Shown here in pieces: positions 58,946 through 64,000 of a DNA stretch of 64,000 bases. The DNA comes from Saururus chinensis (taxonomy: Eukaryota > Streptophyta > Magnoliopsida > Piperales > Saururaceae), in assembly GCA_035235625.1 (NCBI GenBank), contig CP141147.1, positions 26,146,756 to 26,210,755 of the forward strand. The letters run 5' to 3'. Each line of letters opens with the position of its first letter. The stretch's first letter is position 1. The notes under the pieces are model-generated. The model saw nothing but the letters and a program-made list of their open reading frames with translations. It was not told the origin of the DNA and did no database searches. The translations under genes and the position numbers were made by a program.

Positions 58946-60200
58946 AAAGTTTGATTCACCCATTTTTTTGCTTCATTAAAAAGAACCCTAAGTTAAATTG
59001 ATTACTTGAAATTATTTTAGCTTCACTCATAAATCTCTGTAAGACCTCAACAATACTAAAATGTTTTAGCAATCATTAATCTTGAAGTTTGATCCGGCAC
59101 TGATATTCATTTTTCTACTTCATTTTACATGTCTTAAGTTAAAAAGATTAATTAATTGAAATTATTTTGCGTATATTCCTAAATCCCAAGTTGTAAGACT
59201 TCAAGAATACTATTAACATGTTTCAAAAATATTGTTGAAACATTTTAGCATTATTATTAAAATGTGCTAAAATATTTTAGTAATATTTTTTTAAAGTTTG
59301 ATTAACAAACTATATTCATTTTTATGCTTTATTTTAAAAGAATCTTAAGTTAAAATGATTACTTAATCTAAATTCTTTCCGATATAGTCCTAAATCTCAC
59401 TTTGTCAGACTTTAAGAATAATACTAAAATATTTTAGTAATATTGTAAAAATATTTAATTACAATTTTAAAATATTTTATTCTTGAAGTTTGATTCACTA
59501 ACTCTTTTTTTTAGCTTCATTTTGAAAGAATAGTATGTTAAAATGATTACTTGAAATTATTTTAGCTCCACTCATAAATTAATCTTAAGTTGTAGGAGTT
59601 CAACAATAATGCTATAATGTTAAAATATTTTAGCAATAATGCTAAAATATTTTAGTAGTAATGTTGAATATTTAAGCATTGATCTTGAAGTTTGATTCAA
59701 CAACTATATTCATTTTTCTACTTCATTTTACACTTAACCTAAATTAAAATGGTTACTTCATTGAAATTATTTTTATATATACTTCTAAATCACAAGTTGT
59801 AAGACTTCAAGAATATTGTTAAAACATTTGAGTCATATTTCTGAAATGTTTCACCAATATTGTTAAAATTTGATTATTTTTTCTTCTTCATTGTACAAAA
59901 AACTTAATTTTAAAATGATTACTTAATTAAAATAATTGCAACCAACTTATAAATCTCTAAGTTGTAATACTTCAACAATTTTGTTGAAACATTTTCACAA
60001 TATTACTTAAATGTATCGGCAATATTCTTCCAGTTTGCTTCGACAACTACGTACATTCATTTTCTTGCTTCATTATATGAAAAACTTATGTTAAAATTAT
60101 AATTAATTAAAATTATGATATAAACTGTACTTATACCTAAGTTAAAATGCTTCGACATTATTTTTGAAATGCTTTAGCAATATTTTGGACTTTTGATTCA
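58946..60200. repeat. Degenerate tandem repeat, about 140-210 bp, 8 copies
   Basis: The AAGTTTGATTCA-like landmark recurs at about 58948, 59085, 59294, 59486, 59688, 59866, 60030 and 60189. A typical unit runs AACTATATTCATTTTTCTACTTCATTTTA, (C)TTAAGTTAAAATGATTACTT, GAAATTATTTTA, CTAAATC.CAAGTTGTAAGACTTCAA and several AATATTTTAGCAATA steps. Confidence 0.75.
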
Positions 60201-61393
60201 ACAAATATAGTATTTCTTGCAATGATATTCACAAAAAATAACTTGATTAGAGGTTTCATCAATAATGCTGCAATGATACATCATTAATGTTTCCATAAGT
60301 CCCATAGTCTTTTTTGTGTCGCAAACAATATCCGTACAAATAACATGATTGAAAATAGTAATAGTACAATAATTCCTACTTTCAACTAACATCATCCCAT
60401 GCATTTCCATTTACAAAAAACAACATTGGATACCAATTTAATTTATTAATACACCATTCTTGAGTCAATCGTCATACTCTTTCTAACTACAAGTATGTTA
60501 ATAATATTACGAGAGGACCGTCATGTTTCTTTGTTCTACATATGCTCCATCTTCTTATCAGAACACAGTCTTGGGTGGTTTTTATTCCATGAGAACATTT
60601 TTGGTATTTAAAGGGTTATCAAGTAATGAATGAGACACTTCATCAAATTTGAAGTAATTTGTTGCAATCATATATATATTAATCTATGAAATATTGTGTA
60701 CTTTAAACAATAATGTGACTTCGAAATTGCAAATGCATATTGGCCTAATTTAGTTTTTAGTATTAAGAGACTGTTTGTGTATAAAATTTCTATAAGATTT
60801 CATCAATTATGCCCCAATTTTAAATTATTAAAATCATGTTTATGTGTAGAAGGTCGGTAGAATTAAAATTTTCACTTGGAAGTTGATTCCAACTTGTTTT
60901 AAGTTAAAATCAGTCAAAATCACCAAATTACCTCATGAGGTAATTCCGTTGATTCTATCTTATAGCCCCCATTTCGAAATTAAATTTAAACCTCGAGAAA
61001 CATATCATATAGGTGAAACCCAGTTTAAAATTTCAAAATTACTTACCTTTGTAGGATATTGTTTGATAAAGACTTGAATTTAGGTGCATAATAATACTAA
61101 GAACTTACATATCCGAAAATTAAGTTTAATACGACATCTAAATTTATTCTAAAAAAATTTATTACCATCCGTCATTTATGTTAGACACTAAATTTTTAAA
61201 ATTAATTTTAAAAATTTATATTGCTATTTCTAAAAACTTTAATACCAAAACAACCCTAAATTATAAATGATATAATCAAATCATAAGGTACAGAGGAAGT
61301 GAAGTAGGATATAAATGCAAATAACATTTTCCTTGTAAAATCTTACGGCACAAGTGCAATCATTTTTTCGCAACCAGTTAACGACATGGGCAA
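60201..61393. other. Intergenic, AT-rich
   Basis: No gene or repeat recognised. It contains the 3' flank of the P450 pseudogene. Confidence 0.4.
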
Positions 61394-62961
61394 TCAGCAT
61401 TGTTTTGGAACAAGGACAAGCGGTTCCTCCCTCTCCAGAACCAGACCAAACCTCTCCCTCATGTCAAGTTCTTCTCGCTTATTTCCCTGTGGGAGGGACC
61501 ACTCAAATGTGTGGATCAATGAAGCAAGGATCAGCTGCGTCATCCTTGCGGCCAGTGGCAGTCCTGGACAAATTCTCCTACCTGCCCCAAATGGAGTGAA
61601 CTCAAAATCATTCCCCTTGTAGTCCAAACTAGACCCCATGAACCTCTCTGGCCAAAATTTGCCTGGATCTGTCCAAACTGCAGCATCCCTCCCAATGGCT
61701 CAAACATTCACCATCACTCTACACCCCTTCGGAATTACATAGTCCATCACGTTGCAATCTTCTATTGCTTGCCTGGGGAGAAGAAGCGGGACTGGTGGGT
61801 GCAGACGCAGTGTCTCTTTGATGCATGCCTGGAGGTAGGTGAGGTGGACGAGATGGACCTCTTTTACTGTGCTATCTCCCTTTCTTCTATGCCCCACCAC
61901 CCTTTCTACCTCATTCCGAGCTCTAGTCATGGCTTCCGGGTTCCTGATTAACTCAGACAGTGCCCACTCGATTGTGGCGGTGCTTGTATCCGTCCCAGCA
62001 ACAAACACATCCGGTACAAACAGGGCTCAGCATTTATGAAACTAAGAGAGATGAGAGGCCAAAGAAATCCACTCAGAAAAATAAGTACTCGGATGAGATT
62101 GCTGACCGTGAATAAAGCCCTGAGCTGGAGATCATCAAAACCAGTGGTGAGCAGCATGGACAAGAAGTCTTCCTTTGAATTTGAGTCCCTCTGCTGCTTC
62201 CTTTCCTCCATGAGTGCCTCCCAGATCTTATATACTCTATATGCGTACCCCATACTTTCTCTATTTAGTCCTTGAATGTCAAACCTGCCCAGTGCTGGAT
62301 AAAAGTCTGCAACATTCGGAGCCAGGCCCAGCTCTATAACTCTGGATATAAGGCTCTTAAGGCTCAGGGCCTCATCATTATTCACCAAATCGAAGACATC
62401 CTTAGAGAAAATAACGTTTCCCAGAGTGTTAAAAACAGTTTTAAAAACTAGTTCTGCAATCTTAACCTCCTCCCCTTGTCTCTGCAGAACAGACCGCACC
62501 AGCTGAGAAACCTTCTCCTCCCTCATCTGCGAGTGCAGCTCCAGGGTCTTCACAGAGAACAACTCCGACTTGCAAACACTTCTGAGTTTTTTTCACCTCT
62601 TGTCGCATTCCACTGCCCAAGCCAGTGAGTAGGGAGTGTAGAACCCAATTCTGAAAGTGTGAGGGACGAACCGGGCCGATAGAATTCGGTCCTGGGCCTT
62701 GAGGACCTCGGTGGCAGCGGCCGGGGAAGAGGCCACGACAAGGAGCTCCCTTCCAAGCCAGATAGAGAACAACGGGCCGTGAGAGCAGGCAAGATTGGCG
62801 AGGGCCACGTGAGGCCTTTTGCGGCTTATCTGCAGGAGGTTTCCCACCAGCGGCCAGTGCCATGGTCCCGGTGGCTGCCGTTTACTGTGCATTGTGGGGA
62901 GGAGGTGAAACCAACACCAAAGAAACAGTCCTATCAGTAGCAACAGATACAGTGCTTCTAT
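61394..62961 (-). pseudogene. Cytochrome P450 pseudogene, paralogue of the gene at 18039-19609
   Basis: Exon 1 62961-62107 and exon 2 62011-61394 align along their length with the intact P450 (exon 2 is 618 bp in both). Kept: QPPGPWHWPLVGN, AGTDTS, KETLR, PERF and haem loop FGAGRRICPG. Lost: the start codon aligns with ATA at 62959-62961 (frame IEALYLLLLIGLF against MVLLYILLSIVF); the helix-C Trp after CDKR is TGA (62593-62595); the intron acceptor is CG instead of AG (62012-62013); and the Trp of VNVWAIGRD is TGA (61700-61702). The donor is a weak GTCAGC. No functional product is expected unless unusual editing occurs. Confidence 0.92.
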
Positions 62962-64000
62962 TTCTGTGATGTAATTCCATAATTCTATGTTTGCTCTTGC
63001 TATTTAAAGATTCCAAAGACACTATTTAACTGTTCGCCATACCAGGAGGACAGGACTTTGCGCGGTGCAAAAAACAAATGAGATAAGACTGTGTGTGTGA
63101 CGGGCAACAGTTGCACTCTCCATAATTGCCAGGCCCAGATGTCAGGTGAGTTAATTATATTGGGACCTATCAGGAAGTCTAGAACATTTCCCTCCCGTCT
63201 ACCCCATTTATTGGTGGGCAGTGTTTTTCGTATTCCTTACTTGCAGTGAGTCGAGAGTAAAGAAGCAGCATTTATTTTTGGGACCATATGCATTAATATG
63301 CATGTTAACCTTACAAATTGCATTTCTTACGCAAAGCAAAGTATAAAAAAGGCCTTCTTGAGGGAGTCATCTTGGCTTTCTTCTTATTACGCGGGCTTCC
63401 GGGAATTATATTTAGAACAAAAGAGACTTTATATATCCTCGCTTTTTCTCTACACGGCCTCTCCTCTCCATTAAGTATACGACATATTTGCTTCTCTGCC
63501 TTTCAGCATCACTAAGGTTATTTGAAGCCCATGCCCATTTTGGCTGCTCAGTTGAACTCCCAAAAGCTCCTGGTCAGAGCCTGCTTGAGACAATTTTGTG
63601 CCTTGGTGAATTTAAACAAGGCTTTGTATATTAACACTATAGATTTACCCAATATCTTGTTTTTCACAGGAGCTCCTTTTTCAATTTAATATTTAGTTAA
63701 TTTTTCTTTTAAATTTTATATCGTAATTTATGTTTTATAATAAGTATATTCATTATTTTATTTAAAAGTATTTACAAAAAACATAGACCTTAGTAATGAA
63801 ATGACATAATAAAAAACCACAATGTAGATTAAATTACATAAATTAAAATAAAATTATAACCTAGTGGGCTTTGTCCTCTCTAATAGAGAGATATTGAAGC
63901 TTCTTGTCTTTTGAAAAGAGAGAAGAGACTTGAGAAACCGTGTGGCATGGGACATTAGGTAAAAGGTGTAGTAGATTTCAAATGGCAAAATGAAGACTTA
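62962..64000. other. Upstream flank of the P450 pseudogene; no gene seen
   Basis: A TATA-like TTTAAATAG on the minus strand at about 63000-63008 is where a promoter for the pseudogene would lie. The rest has no recognisable feature; short frames such as 63318-63515 are unsupported. Confidence 0.35.

Noticed and set aside
61394-62961. Second functional P450
   Set aside because: Two internal TGA stops, ATA for the start codon and a CG splice acceptor; only a pseudogene call is tenable.
1-64000. tRNA or rRNA genes
   Set aside because: No cloverleaf with both control boxes and no rRNA-like sequence was recognised; the tRNA-like strings at 2201, 30550 and 51767 are primer-binding sites.

Overview
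The window is nuclear DNA of a flowering plant. It holds spliced plant cytochrome P450 genes, chromovirus-type Ty3/gypsy and Ty1/copia retrotransposons, an L1-type LINE, and CACTA, Mutator-like and hAT-like DNA transposons. I cannot fix the species from the sequence. No prokaryotic gene, rRNA, tRNA or CRISPR array was recognised. Most of the 64 kb is transposon-derived, and much of it is nested.

Layout. 1-4.7 kb: a long-terminal-repeat-like block with a tRNA-primer site, a tandem repeat and a 642-bp CACTA miniature element. 4.7-6.3 kb: a decayed gypsy gag-protease remnant and a hAT-like miniature element with an 8-bp target duplication. 6.9-14.7 kb: a decayed antisense copia element whose gag is split by a 4.6-kb CACTA element (target duplication AAC). 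16.2-17.6 kb: a LINE remnant. 18.0-19.6 kb: one apparently intact two-exon P450 gene on the minus strand (CYP76/CYP80-like, predicted 492 residues). 23.7-55.5 kb: a broken long-chain acyl-CoA synthetase (LACS) gene on the plus strand. 61.4-63.0 kb: a P450 pseudogene, a close paralogue of the first.

The central structure is inside the LACS pseudogene. One of its exons is cut by a 25.3-kb segment (23851-49133). Both ends carry inverted repeats of about 155 bp of Mutator-like (MULE) character, and the segment is flanked by an exact 9-bp duplication, GATCTTGAG. The exon reading frame resumes across the insertion. Inside the giant MULE are a captured exon of a PMT-type (QUASIMODO2-like) putative methyltransferase, a satellite present as arrays in opposite orientations, a 6.4-kb chromovirus (864-bp LTRs, duplication GCAGT) and a 7.0-kb CACTA element (duplication ATG). 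A further LTR element with 2.15-kb LTRs and only a gag remnant (49600-55355) lies downstream in the same pseudogene.

The two large CACTA elements belong to one non-autonomous family of unusual make-up. Their ends contain dozens of palindromic TTAGCGACG motifs whose two arms co-vary. Next comes a G-rich low-complexity module. Then come kilobases of CT-rich microsatellite interspersed with more palindromes, forming a higher-order repeat that is greatly expanded in the second copy. I found no transposase in either.

Functionally, the only gene likely to make a product is the P450 at 18.0-19.6 kb. Its paralogue carries two Trp-to-TGA stops, a lost start codon and a lost splice acceptor.
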